From Plantago elongata (taxonomy: Eukaryota; Streptophyta; Magnoliopsida; Lamiales; Plantaginaceae), in NCBI GenBank assembly GCA_036897095.1, contig JAYMSP010000001.1, positions 62,001-126,000 on the forward strand: a DNA stretch of 64,000 nt, read 5' to 3'. The notes under the pieces are model-generated. The model saw only the letters and a list, made by a program, of their open reading frames with translations, ran no database searches and was not told where the DNA came from. Of this stretch, positions 1 to 11,805 are shown piece after piece. Positions within the stretch are counted from its first letter, which is position 1. Each line of letters starts with the position of its first letter. The position numbers and the translations under genes are program-made.

Positions 1-158
1 GATTATGCAATTGGGCAATTATAATATACTCGTACTGAACCGATGACGGTTTTAGGTTGTGAACAAGAGAGAGTTTGTTAAAATTCTGTGTTAGTTTTAT
101 GGATGGAGTAATGTACTCAAATAGTTGGTTATAATTTTAAATTATATTATCTATGCAG

Positions 159-3100
159 GGATGCCATTGTGACTTGGATTAAGAAGAAAATAGGACCAGG
201 TATATCCAACATTACTACCACTGAGGAAGCAGAGCACGTATTAACCTCTGAGAGTAAAGTTCTTTTGGGATTCTTTGACTCGTTGGTGGTAGGTTTGCTT
301 GGCACTTATCATACATATGTGAAATGAAATTCAACATCATATATGCGTAATATCTTCTGTGCATAAAAATAATTTTTATGCCATGTAATACAAGTGTTCA
401 TGTGTGTCATTTTTAAAATTTGAAATATGTTCTCCTATTTTAAGCAAGTGATGCACATTACCTGTAGGGGTACGACACCTGTATTTGCAGTTTTCTTGTG
501 AAAACTCTTGTATTATTTAACCTCTAACATGATTCCTATCTTTGCTGGGGAGGCTATTGAAGTGATTGTTTTCTATGCAAAATTATATTCTTTTTATTCT
601 AATAATGACAGGGCCCTGATAGTGAAGAGTTTTCTGCTGCATCAAAACTTGAAGATGATGTTACCTTTTACCAAACCTCAAATCCAAATGTGGCAAAGTT
701 GTTTCACTTGGCAAGTGATGTCAAAAGACCTGCACTTGTCTTGCTAAAGAAGGAGGCTGAGAAAGTATCACATTTTGGTTGGTTTTTCGATGATGAAAAT
801 TGAAACTATTACTCTGTTCATATGTTGAAATTTATTTTACCCTCCGTCCTATATCTGCAGATGGGCATTTTGAAAAGTCTGCAATAGCTGAATTCGTATC
901 TGCCAACAAGCTTCCTCTAGTGACCATTTTCACTAGAGAAAGCGCAGCACTTATATTTGAAAGCTCAATCAAAAAGCAGGTGGGTAGCTCTGTAGCTAGA
1001 TCAGTGTCCCAGTTGTCTGTAAGAACATCAGCACGACTTTCAGACACCACTCCTTTTTGTGCTTCTGAAAACTGTGCCTGAAATCCATCACTGTCATAAA
1101 TTTGAGTTGCTTGGGCTTTTCATTTTCTCAGGTATTGCTATTTGCAACACCCAAGGACTCCGGAAAGGTCCTCTCAACATTTGAAGATGCAGCAAAGCTT
1201 TTTAAGGGAAAGGTAATTAACTAGATAAGTCACAGTTTTGTCTAAACAAGCATGTTTGTTTAGTTAGATCTAAAACGAGGAGAGTTTTGTATTCCAAATT
1301 AGAAGGTCAAACCTGATTCTCATGGATCCCTTGGCTATTTGAATTATTTGAAAGCAACCAACAGGCATTTTGCCTGGCTATCATATTGTGCATAAAGCGC
1401 ATTGCAAAGTTTTGGGCTTTTTTATAATTTATAAAAAATAAAAAATATCCATGTTTTCGGGATTGCAGATGTTCTTCGATGAAAATAATCCTAGAAAGTT
1501 TTGTTTGATCAACCCAAACACTTTCTCATATCCTAAGTTGATCAGTAACTAGTTTGAAGCCTGTCCTCTTGGCTGGCACACACCTCTCCAATTATTATTC
1601 CCATGATATCATTATTTTGATGAATGATACTGATATGCTTCATAATTCAATTGCTGCAGCTTATATTTGTCTATGTGAACGTGGATAATGAGGAAGTCGG
1701 GAAACCTGTAGCAGAATATTTTGGCATCACTGATACTCCAAAAGTAATGTCGAATTCTTCTTGAGATAAATATTACTACTATATACAAACCTGCTTTTCA
1801 GCCAATGGATGTCAACATCGAAGGTAGTCAAACTTATCAACTTGTTAACCTCTAATGCAGGTTTTGGGATACACTGGAACTGATGAAATGAAGAAATATG
1901 TATATGATGGGGAAGTCACACCTGAGAAAATCAAGGTTGGGTATCTCTTTCTTATACATTTGTTCACCTTGCCTGTCAGCTTCATTTTTTATTTTCTAAT
2001 TTCTGTTATTTTTTATTTTAACTTCTTTTCTTATCCCAGTTTGGTAGTGGGTTTTACACACCGTTTCTTTGAGTTTCTTTCGTTGCCATGTCACTGTAAT
2101 TTCTTCTGTTTCACTAGGCATTCGGAGAGGCGCTCATTGAAGACAAGCTCAAACCATTCTTCAAGTCAGATCCAGTTCCCGACACAGTGAGTTTTAGTCC
2201 TCTAGTTTTCTTTTCTTCCTCTTCCAGTGAGGTTTTTTTCTTCTTCTTTTTCTTCTGTACATTCTCTCTTTAATGGTTTTCATGTTACAGAATGATGGAG
2301 ATGTGAAGATTGTTGTCGGGGATAATTTTGATGATATTGTCCTGGATGAGTCTAAAGACGTTCTTCTTGAGGTATGTAGTACTATATCATTGTTCTCTTT
2401 TCAATTTATTCGTGCTGGTAATTTGTATTCTAAAAGCATACTCTTGAAACGTCTTGCGTTTAGATATACGCACCATGGTGTGGTCATTGTCAATCTCTTG
2501 AGCCAACATACAACAAGCTTGCGAAGCACCTGCGTACTGTAGACTCTCTGGTCATAGCCAAGATGGATGGAACCACAAATGAACATCCTAGAGCCAAGGT
2601 ACATTCTCAGTCAACTTGAAAAAAACTGTCATAAGCAGACGTTTTCCTTTTTACTCCTTTAAGCTAATATTGATAGCTTGCGTTGATAATTTGCACTTGT
2701 TTGTTAACCAAACAAATCAACTTCAGCATTTATTATCGTGATCATGTGTTGGAAGTACAGATGATGTAAAGCTGGATTTCTTCTGTTCCGGCTTGTCTGA
2801 CTTCATTTCAAAAGTCATATACCCTTGAGTTAGAGTCTAGTGCAGTTAGTTTTATTACTTTATAGAACAATCTACTCAGTGTCTTTACTGAAGCACCCTC
2901 TGACTCTCACATTACACGGCGGCACATGTATTTTATTCCGATTCTCTTTCCCCTTGAACATTTTCCAAATGTCCATCATTATCTCATGTTTTTAACATCT
3001 GTGGCATTCTACGTTCAACTTAAGCCAAAGTTAACTGAGACCAGATTACAATATAAATCAAATAGATGGGGCTAAGATAGTTTATGCATCTCTTTGAAAT

Positions 3101-3490
3101 GCTAGTATATTACTAGTATTCTTTATTGATTTATCTACTGGCCTGAAAATGAACTTTTTTTCTTGTAGGCTGAGGGATTCCCCACGATAGTATTCTTTCC
3201 GGCAGGAAAGAAAAGCTCTGATCCTGTAAGTTTTATTTGGTTTCTGTAGTTCGACAAATGTTTTATTCTCTTCATTATGCTTGCTATAAATTAAAACTCA
3301 TTATGGTCCAACTATCTGTCAGATTGTAGTTGAAACTGAACGAACGGTGAAGGGCTTTTACAAGTTCCTCAAGGAACATGCATCTGTTCCTTTTAAGCTA
3401 CAGAAAACAGCTTCATCTCCAGCTTCCGAGGAATCCAATGCCTCAGAAGGCATTACGAGCTCCCATGGCGACTTGAAGGATGAACTATGA
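159..3490 (+). CDS. PDIL1-4: Protein disulfide isomerase-like protein (PDIL1-4 type), 5' partial
   Basis: ER-lumen thiol oxidoreductase that forms and shuffles disulfides in secretory proteins. Eleven exons are visible: 159-288, 612-777, 861-979, 1132-1212, 1660-1743, 1861-1935, 2118-2186, 2291-2371, 2464-2598, 3169-3225 and 3323-3490, giving 387 residues. The order is the end of the first thioredoxin-like (a) domain, the redox-inactive b and b' domains, and the a' domain with active site YAPWCGHCQ in the exon at 2464. The protein ends in KDEL followed by TGA, the classical ER retrieval signal. The start codon, signal peptide and first CxxC lie upstream of base 1. Splice phases are consistent through all joins. 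Close paralogues (PDIL1-3 and PDIL1-4) cannot be separated firmly from this part; 1-4 is preferred because of the neighbouring genes. Confidence 0.93.
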
Positions 3491-4747
3491 GACCTGTAAC
3501 CTTTAACTAAATAAGGTGTATACCGTAGCTCACCGTTTACAGGTGAAAAGAGTCCAAGATGGGATATATCCAGGGGAGGTCTATATTCTGTCCCCTTTCT
3601 CTTTCTTGATATGTAGGAACGTTTTGATCTTGTAACTTCCTATCGTACAAGTTATATGACACAAGACTAGACATAGAGAAGATGAAGATTAGACACAGAT
3701 GAGTTTGGTGCTAAATGACTGTTGAAAAGAACTAAGATTTCTTCTGTAGAAGTGATTACATGGAATCATGAAAGTAATTAAAGAAAGAAAGTAAACATGC
3801 CCTGATTTTTTTTCTGCCTTCTCCGTCTAATTTGTCTTGACTAAAGGAGTTTGAATCATTTGATTGCTGCATAAAGAGTATCCTTATAAAGTTATGGTTT
3901 AAAACTTTAAGAGCAGCAATAGTTATCATGGTCTAATGAGATTGCTTTTGTAGAAAAGGACATGAAGGGATTCAAGGGAATACATGAGCTTTTCTTGGAT
4001 TGTATAATAGTTGGCATGAACTGTAACATTTTGGCTGTGTTTGTCAAAATTGATAAATTAGTTAGATGAGTCGGTTGATGATAAGCTATTTTATTTCAAT
4101 GGTGTTATTTAGTAAATTAATTAACTAATTATCTTAGCTATTTGCTTAAATGTAGTATATAAAGCCAAATATACAAAGACCATTTGCACATCTTTATGTA
4201 AGTTTGTTAAATTTACAAGGATGTGCAAACAACTCATTATGAGATATCTTATTGCAATACGCAGTAAATTAGTAATAAGAATAACTGCTTGTTTGTTATA
4301 TAGTTAAAATAAAAAATCTGGTTTAATAAAAAGAAAGAAAGGTACAATTATTATGCGTGTAGTAAAAATTAAAAAGGGTCTAATGAAAGAAAAAAAAACT
4401 GAGGGAAATGCACAAAGAAATGAACTTTTCACACATTGTCTTTGCCGTTCAACCCATTTTTCTTGCAGAACTTGTGGTGTTCGCTGACTTCAAAGATCTA
4501 GGTGAGTGAGTGTCAACGAATTTAAATGTCCATAAATGAAAATACCTTCAAATACAACTTAAAACTATTTCCATTTAAATATCCCTAATCTCCTTATGAT
4601 CCATGAGCAAACCAATAAAAAGTATGCCACGTTTATCACCAGATCCCACATTATGCATGCATAAAATTCTGTACTACTTGGGATCAACAGAACACTTTCT
4701 AATGGTACCAGCCTCGTCGGCAATTTTTCCTTTTTTTTCGGTGTTTT
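3491..4747. other. 3' flank of the PDIL gene and AT-rich spacer
   Basis: No gene is seen. The first few hundred bases are the likely 3' UTR of the PDIL gene. A stretch around 4032-4175 begins GGCTGTGTTTGTCAAAA and has repeated short ATTAGTTA-type motifs on both strands, which may be a decayed hAT-like MITE, but no clean ends or target duplication could be fixed. Confidence 0.4.
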
Positions 4748-5823
4748 GACAATACTTCAACACTTCTATATACTAATTTAACAAATATGAAATTTTAATA
4801 TTTCGAATAAATTTCTGATCAAATTCAGCCGAAGGATTCATTTTCTTGCCAAATTACATATACGAACTGTATTTTTGTATATGTGATAATTAAACAAGAC
4901 AAATTAAAAAATAATGGGACATGTGTCAGCTTCTTGTTCAATTTGAAATGTAGTTTGCAAAATAAATTTGAAACTTGATTTTAAATGACAAAAAATACAC
5001 ATTCTAAAAAATTATAAATTGTAATTTTAAATTAAATTTAGATATATTAAAATATAACAAAAATAATTAATTCAAATTAAAAAAGGTGGTGAAACATGTC
5101 ACTCTCTCGTAATTTTTAGGTATAAAATATTTAATATAATTAAAAAATGATGTAAAAATTGCTGAAAAATATTATAAAAAATATAAAAATACCCTTTACA
5201 TTTTATTACATATAAACTAAATAAATAAAATAAAAATAAATTTCAAAAAATGAAATTTGCTATAGTAAAGAAAAGACAAATCACTTACAAAATCCAACAA
5301 CCCCATTGAAAGTTTATTGTAATAAATTGTATTTTAAAAATTATTATTATTTATTTATTTTATATATAATAAAATATAAAAAATATATACTTTTAGATTT
5401 TTAAAAATATTTTTGAATTATATTAAACAATTTATACTCATAATTTATGAGAAAGCTATAAGTCCGTGTCCCCTCTTTTTTAAATTGAATTGAATTTAAT
5501 TATTTTTTATTTTAATATATTCAAATTTAATTTAAGTTTATAATTTATAATTTTTTAGAATTTTTATATATATATATTTTTGTAATTTAAAATCAGTTTT
5601 TAAATTTATTTTACAAAATACAAGCGAGATTGAATAGGAAGTCGACACGTGTCCTGTTATTTTTGAATTTGTTTTTTAATTATCATATATACGGTTAGTA
5701 TACGTAATTTGACGGGAAAATGGATTCTCTGGCTGAATTTGATCGGTAAATTGATCGGAGTATTAAAATTCCATGTTTGTTGAACTAATGTACTGAAATT
5801 GGTCCGTGTTGAAGTAGTGTATC
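4748..5823. repeat. Large foldback (inverted-repeat) element, about 1.1 kb
   Basis: The left half read forward matches the right half read as reverse complement over almost its whole length, with centre near 5285. Examples: GATAATTAAACAAGACAAAT near 4885 against GATAATTAAAAAACAAATTC on the minus strand near 5688; GATCAAATTCAGCC in both outer arms; TTCTAAAAAATTATAAATT in both inner arms. The arms are about 500 bp each and diverged by substitutions and small indels. No ORF is present. This is the shape of a foldback or long-TIR MITE. Exact ends and target duplication were not found. Confidence 0.8.
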
Positions 5824-5914
5824 GAAAGTAGCACTATTTCACTCTAGTGTAACAAAAATTAAAAATTATTCCCGTTTTATGCCCCAACTTGCATTTAAAT
5901 GCATCTTTGTACTT

Positions 5915-6075
5915 AGGCTGTGTTCAGAACTGAACTAGACTGAACTAACTGAACTAAATTTAATTGAACTAAAATAAAATATACATTATAACTAAGTTGA
6001 GTTAAGTTGGACTTAACTGAACTATACTAAACTGGACTGAACGAAATTGATTTTCAATAAAACACAATCTCTTAT
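5915..6075. repeat. Degenerate ACTGAACT-rich repeat segment
   Basis: A run of imperfect copies of the short motif CTGAACT (AACTGAACTAGACTGAACTA and similar), starting after GGCTGTGTTCAG. Flanking sequences at 5880-5910 and 6090-6120 resemble each other (CCCCAACTTGCATTTAAATG against CCCTAACTTGTGCATTTAAA). It looks like the subterminal repeat region of a small DNA transposon. A relative lies at 9425-9540. Confidence 0.45.
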
Positions 6076-6443
6076 CACTTCTTCATTTTGAGCCCTAACT
6101 TGTGCATTTAAATGTTTTTCTATAACATCTGGTAATCTTGATCTCTCCGACATCCGACAGTAAGTTGCAACAATCTGCATAGACTAACCACTTATTGACA
6201 CATCAAGTGTACCGTAAGTGAAAGAATTATGTTAAATTATTACATTATTAATTCAGTATCAAATCAAAAACAGTAAACACTTCATCTCCTGATAAATGCA
6301 TTCCAAAGTGTGGAATCTGTGAGATTCACATGTTACATACTTGCACACATGCATTGTCCTTATCAGTTATCATCATTTAATTCAAAACCACTAAAAAAAG
6401 CCTCTGTCTCAGGTGGGGGAAGTGTGTCAAAACCTTAATTATA

Positions 6444-7760
6444 CCAGTAATAACCCGTGACGTTACCATGATATATTTAACTTCTAATATACTTTATTTT
6501 TAAAAATACATTAAATAATTGAAAAGTTATATAATTATACTTAAAATTTAAATACATTATATTATTGAAGAGGGGCATTGTAAATTTATAACAACGACTA
6601 CACAACCCTCCTTAAGTTGAATTACATGATACCAGAAATCCTAACAGTGTTTAGGAACTCGACATAAAAAACATCTTCTCTATTGACGATATCATCTTCG
6701 TCAGGGCATATGCTGTAAAAATTCATGAACTCAGTTAAATCTCCAAGTAAAAGGGACATTAAATAGTTGCTGGCTTCATGTACTATCTCGTTGGTGGGAG
6801 CAAAAAATATATCTGTCCTGGAAGTACCAACCATCGCTAACTTGGTCTAATATGCTAGGGTGTGTGCTATCAACTATTGCAACGATTGGGTCACCGGGAG
6901 GGCAAATCAAGATATCATAAGCCAGTTTAAATTCCACATCACCATCATTATCGTCACCAACCTTTCCATCTCCAGCATTTAACAACCAATCCGCAAACTC
7001 TCCAATACTATCATTCTCGACATTTCAGCGGCCAGACTATAATTAAATAAAATTAAATAGAGATAATTAATAAATACGAATGATTAGAACCAATTTCACT
7101 TACATGAAGTATACCTAAAATTTGTTAATTTATATAACGTGTTATTAAAATGCCTGCAAATGCATGTGCTTCGTGAGCTTCAATACACGACACAAACTCT
7201 AGAGATCGATATGCATATGGATGAATGGACCATGCCATGTCTACTACCATTAGGTATGACTGGAAGTATTTGTCTGAAATCACCACATCCACCAAATGGC
7301 TTGTTCACTTCTCTACCATGATGACTTATCATTACGTCCGTTAGACTACGATCAAGAGCCTCAAAAAAAAAAAAAGTCATTGGCGCCTCATCCCAAATTA
7401 TTAACTTTTCAAGAGTCCTGTAAAATCACTTGATGGGGTCCTGCTGCATGTAGTAATTTGCCCGACCTGCAAATGATATTGAACCTAGAGTGTAGTACGA
7501 CCACCAGGAAGAAGTAGAGAAGATACATATACCCCTCGAAGCAACTGAGATATCACGTCTACCACGTAATGCAGAACACATTGTATTTCGTAAAAATGTC
7601 TTTCCAGTGCTACCATAATTATATAGAAAGAAAATTCCACCACCACCCGAATCTACTGCAGCCATAGTAGTATCATACACATTCATTTGCTCATCGGTGA
7701 GAGATGGATACAACCGACTATGCTGCTCAATCATATCATCAACATCGTATGACATCTCTT
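6444..7760 (-). mobile_element. Decayed Helitron fragment with PIF1-like helicase remnant
   Basis: On the minus strand four pieces read as the RepHel-type PIF1 helicase of plant Helitrons. Bases 7755-7426 give a nucleotide-binding region where the Walker A motif is altered to NYGSTGKT. About 7380-7180 holds GGCGDFRQILPVIPNGSRH. About 6985-6776 contains GDGKVGDDNDGDVEF and STHPSILDQVSDGWYFQD. 6834-6622 holds APTNEIVHEASNYLMSLL and CPDEDDIVNREDVFYVEFLN. The pieces lie in different frames with stops, so it is non-functional. A likely 3' terminus is at 6444, where the minus strand reads CACGGGTTATTACTGG followed by T. This fits the CTRR end next to a GC-rich hairpin arm. No 5' TC end was found. 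Confidence 0.75.
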
Positions 7761-8064
7761 CTAACCCAATTCTTTTCCTTTTTTTTTTTTTGTAATTTTT
7801 AACAATTTTTTTTATTTTAAATATTTTATTTATTAGTTTGTTGAATATTATAATTTATTCTTAAACTTGGTTTACATATCAAATTAGTTATTAAGTTCCA
7901 AGAGTTGGTTTTCAATTCGAATTGAATTTTCAAGTAGGAATGTCATGTTCTTATAATTGGTTTCCCTCGAGAAAGAAGTTAAATATGCAGGGGCGAAGTC
8001 AAGATTTTTTCTTAACTGTACTCTAGCTTGACTTTGGCTTATTAACATAATAGAAATTTACTCC

Positions 8065-8277
8065 TTAAATTCCAAATTTTTTTATATATTTGTCATTTTT
8101 AACCGTGTCATAGAACTTCATACGTTAAAGGAAAATAAACTTCCTCATACATAAAAACACAATAATCAATAACCATAAACTTCACCATTTGCAATTAAAA
8201 GTACATTTTCTTACATTTCTACCTAAAATTACTTATCAACTCTAATGTACGCAGTAATTTTTTAGAACGCGAGTATC
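8065..8277. mobile_element. Degenerate Stowaway-like MITE
   Basis: The left part contains ATTTTTAACCGTGTCATAG and AACTTCATACGTTA, the right part CTCTAATGTACGCAGTAATT. Both match the two ends of the better-kept element at 37228-37477 (ATTTTTAACCGTCCCACC with AACTTCATACATTA, and CTTAATGTATGAAGTTTGAT). It has lost its clean terminal repeats. Confidence 0.45.
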
Positions 8278-8394
8278 ATAAAAAATTAAAAATAAATAAA
8301 TATTCACAAAGTCTCGGAAATATGTCTATCTTTAATCTAAATATTGATGGATTCATATTGCTAACAAAAATATTGATCTTTGTATTCAAAGTGT

Positions 8395-8690
8395 TTCCAC
8401 GCTATATTTAACTTATAATATGAATGAAGTTTGGAAAAGAACATACCAAATGATTGAAAAGTCATATAATAATACTTAAAGTTTGAATACATTGTATTAT
8501 TGGAGAGGTACATTGTAAATTTATAACAATGACTATACAACCATCCTTAAGTTGGATTGTATGATATCAGAAGTCCTAATAGTATTTAGGAACTTGACAT
8601 AATAAACATTTTCTCTATTGACGATATCATCTTCGCCAGGGCATATGTTGTCAGAATTCATGAACTCAGTTAAATCCCCAGGTAGTTTTG
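8395..8690 (-). mobile_element. Second, shorter Helitron helicase fragment
   Basis: Bases about 8449-8687 repeat 6511-6744 at high identity (for example GACGATATCATCTTCG and CATGAACTCAGTTAAATC) in the same orientation. This is the 3' part of the PIF1-like helicase plus the downstream non-coding tail. Similarity starts near 8395 (TATATTTAACTT) and breaks off abruptly at about 8687. Beyond that, 8690-8880 may carry more transposon-derived sequence (minus-strand reading MVHEDLAFRMIKSDFDVIRW), which I could not assign. Confidence 0.65.
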
Positions 8691-8987
8691 TCTCTGAATA
8701 TATGTCTCAAGTTTTCAGCACATACAACTGGCGACTAACCCATCGAATCACATCAAAATCACTTTTGATCATACGGAAGGCTAAGTCTTCATGAACCATA
8801 ATTGTTATCCGAATTTGATATTCATCGTTCTACCCCCATAAAGTAGGGCGATGCAATCTCGCTCGATGTAACTTGTACCCCTAGAAAATACATGATTGAT
8901 ACAATTTCACTTGATCTAACATGAATAACTACTGTATATCTCCTTTAAATTTTATCGATGAATTATTTATCCTTAACCATATGATAT

Positions 8988-9367
8988 GAAACTTTTAATT
9001 TTTTATCTATTTATTTATGTTGCATTCATTCATTGAATTGTATGTAAAAAATCACATTGAATACCATTTTTGTTTTAAATTAATAATTATCATAGTCCTA
9101 CTACTAATTTTAGTTTATACTATCATTGAATTTATAATCATATAACTAAAAAGGAAAAAGAAACATTTTTTACAGTAATTGAAACATTTAATTTTTTAAT
9201 CTATTTATTTATTTTCATTCATTGAATTGTATGTAGAAAATTACAATGAATATTTTTATTCTAAATTAATAATTGCCATAATCCTGCTATTATTTTTAGT
9301 TACATTATCATTGAATTTATGAACATATAATTAAAAAGCAAAAATAAATTTTTTTTACCGTAATTGA
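8988..9367. repeat. Tandem duplication, unit about 190 bp
   Basis: Two head-to-tail copies, about 8988-9180 and 9181-9367. Both begin GAAAC(A/T)TTTAATTTTTTA, share CATTCATTGAATTGTATGTA near the middle, and end TTTTTACAGTAATT or TTTTTACCGTAATT. It is AT-rich and has no coding potential. Confidence 0.75.
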
Positions 9368-9424
9368 TGTTTATATTCCAGCTTTGTACTATAACTAGCC
9401 TAACTAGGATATGTGCTCTTCAAT

Positions 9425-9540
9425 TGCAATGACCTGAACTGAATTTAATTAAATCGAACCTAACTGAATTGCAGTATAAAACATAATTAAATAAAGTTGA
9501 ATTTAATTAGAATGAATGACACTTAACTGAATAAGTTTGT
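9425..9540. repeat. Second ACTGAACT-type repeat segment
   Basis: Contains CCTGAACTGAATTTAATTAA and CACTTAACTGAATAAG, resembling 5930-6040 in the same orientation. The two segments bracket the Helitron fragments. They are either relics of one transposon family or ends of a larger decayed element. Confidence 0.35.
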
Positions 9541-11440
9541 AGACGAAGAGAATGAACCATTAATCTACAATCTTCTCATAATTCCTTATTTGGTCCCTCT
9601 TCTTCTCACACCACTCATAAATATTTATATTTAAGATTCAACCGTCTATAACTTTTACGGTTATGATGTATTTGGGTGAACAATTATACATGTACATATT
9701 TTTTATACATGTTAAGTCTTTTAACCTTTATCATTATAGATGTTGACCTTTTATCCTGTTTCACAATTTATTAAATAATTTAATTTTCATAAATGTTAAG
9801 TATGTATAGTTTAATTATTTATATAAAAAAAATTTAAATCGTTTATGCATTTCAAGTTTATCGAATAATTTTTTTCACTTGTGTATACTGAAACTTTTAA
9901 AAAATAACACTAAAAATATTGTATACAACTTGTACTAAGGCATAAACTACCAAACATTTTATAAATATATAAATACCAAGATCTAATAAAATTGCTTGTT
10001 GTTCAAGAATGATTGGAATGATATTAAATACCTTAATTGAATTGGTTAGGCTGATGTACCATGACTCTTAAATGTTATGGGTTCGATTTCCATGTTCTAG
10101 TAGATGGTAGATAGGTAATGATTGATTTATGGATAAATTTGTGCAACATGATTGAGTTGAATTGATGATATAATGATAATAGCTATATTTCTAAACCATA
10201 AAAAAATAAAATAAAGCCCCAAATAAATTATTAAAAAATAATTTTAAGGGAATCAATGAGATATCTAAAAAAAATGACATTAGATGAAAAATCATTAATG
10301 TGTCCGTCTCAATAAATTACATAACTTTATTTTTTCAATTTCCATAAATGTACTACGCTTTTCCCACCCCATGCGACAAAAACTACATGACCTAATGGTG
10401 ATTACCAATATTAATAATCTGCACAAATAATAGGTAGAAAGAGTACAAAATATCAACTATGTTAAACTTGTGATTGAATGCCATATTTTCCCCACAAAAA
10501 TAGGAAGAAAATTTAAAGTTAAACGAGAATAAATTGGAATGAAAAAATTTCATGCAAGTTTTTCCCCTCAAATATAAGAGGAATTATAAATCAATTATTT
10601 TTTGGAAGAATTTGCCACATATAATTTTTACCCATGTGACATGCTTCTCCTTTGAGATAGTCTATCACTTTTAAATAATATATATGGATACCCATTCAAA
10701 TCCCTTATCTCATCTTATGTGTATTTTGGACATCACAATCTACCTCGTGTGTTAGATGATTAATCCTACTACACAGTTACTCATCAATATATATAAGTGG
10801 ATATATTGTTATAGCATTCAGTCACACATTAATTAGACTTAAATTATCCATGTCTTAAAACTTATTAATGTCATTTCAGTTCAAATTTACTTAGATATTC
10901 TTTTATATATTATAAATACGTTCAGTTCAGACTTCAGATGAAAAGAATAAAACCTTATTGATGTAGAAGGTAAAATATTGTATATAAACATGGACATATT
11001 ATCAAATTATTAAGAATCTGAGACAATTAGGTTATTTTGAAAATCGTAAACTCTCTGATAAAAAATGTACATTATCTTTTTTACCAATAATTTGTCGTGG
11101 CAAGTAGTTGATAATCACACAAGCACAATAAAGATAAAAATTCATCAATTCATTACAACTTAATTGAGATTGAAAAAATTATCCATTTCTGTAATATAAT
11201 CTTCCAAACGAATTCAAAAATTGTATATATTTTTCTTTTCTAATTATTCCGTCAAATTTGTACATTTATAAAAAAATAAAAAAAATAAAATATTACCTAT
11301 ACATCAAATTATATGCTTTTTAAGCTTAAAAATAAATTGTAATTCATTTAATTTAAATATTTAATATTAAAATTATACGTAATAAATTATAGTATATGAA
11401 ATCGACGAATGAAAGGAATACAACTTACGACATAGAACGC
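9541..11440. other. AT-rich intergenic spacer upstream of the AGP gene
   Basis: No gene is seen. The stretch 10318-10400 starts GTCCGTCTCAATAAATTACA and resembles one end of a Stowaway-like MITE, with no partner end recognised. A tRNA-like stretch at 10030-10140 is listed separately. Confidence 0.4.
10030..10140 (+). mobile_element. Possible tRNA-derived SINE relic
   Basis: ATTGGTTAGGCTGATGTACC resembles a plant tRNA A-box region and GGGTTCGATTTCCAT resembles a B box, about 30 bases apart. This spacing and order is that of a tRNA-derived SINE head. A similar stretch (GGCTGATG then AAGTTCGAAACCC) occurs near 49760. No poly-A tail or target duplication was fixed. Confidence 0.35.
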
Positions 11441-11449
11441 GTACCTTGA

Positions 11450-11456
11450 TATATAA
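11450..11456 (+). promoter_or_regulatory. TATA box of the AGP gene
   Basis: TATATAA lies about 350 bases upstream of the ATG at 11806. A long pyrimidine-rich leader follows, as expected for a 5' UTR starting near 11485. Confidence 0.55.
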
Positions 11457-11548
11457 GCAAAAGAGTTTTCACAAGACAGAAGACACCTCTTGAATCTGGA
11501 AATCTCAACCGCAATCGCCTTACCCTCACCCACGTTCCTTCTATTCTA

Positions 11549-11575
11549 TCTCTCTCTCGCTCTCTCTCTCTCTCA
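11549..11575. repeat. CT microsatellite in the 5' leader
   Basis: A (TC)n run with a single interruption (TCGC) in the presumed 5' UTR of the AGP-like gene. Pyrimidine-rich leaders of this kind are common in highly expressed plant genes; any effect on expression here is inference. Confidence 0.85.
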
Positions 11576-11805
11576 CTAAAACTCTCAACTTCTCTTCCTA
11601 TTTCAAACTCTTTCTTCTTCTCTACTCTCCTTCATCTCCAAATCACTTCATTCCAACTCCATTCCAGTCAGATCTCCAATTCCACTCCATCACCTCCATC
11701 TTCTTCTTCTTAGTATTATTAAACACCACCAATCACTCAACACAATTAGCTTCATCTAATCACCTTAATCCATCTCCACTAAGAAAAACACCAAATCCAC
11801 CAACA

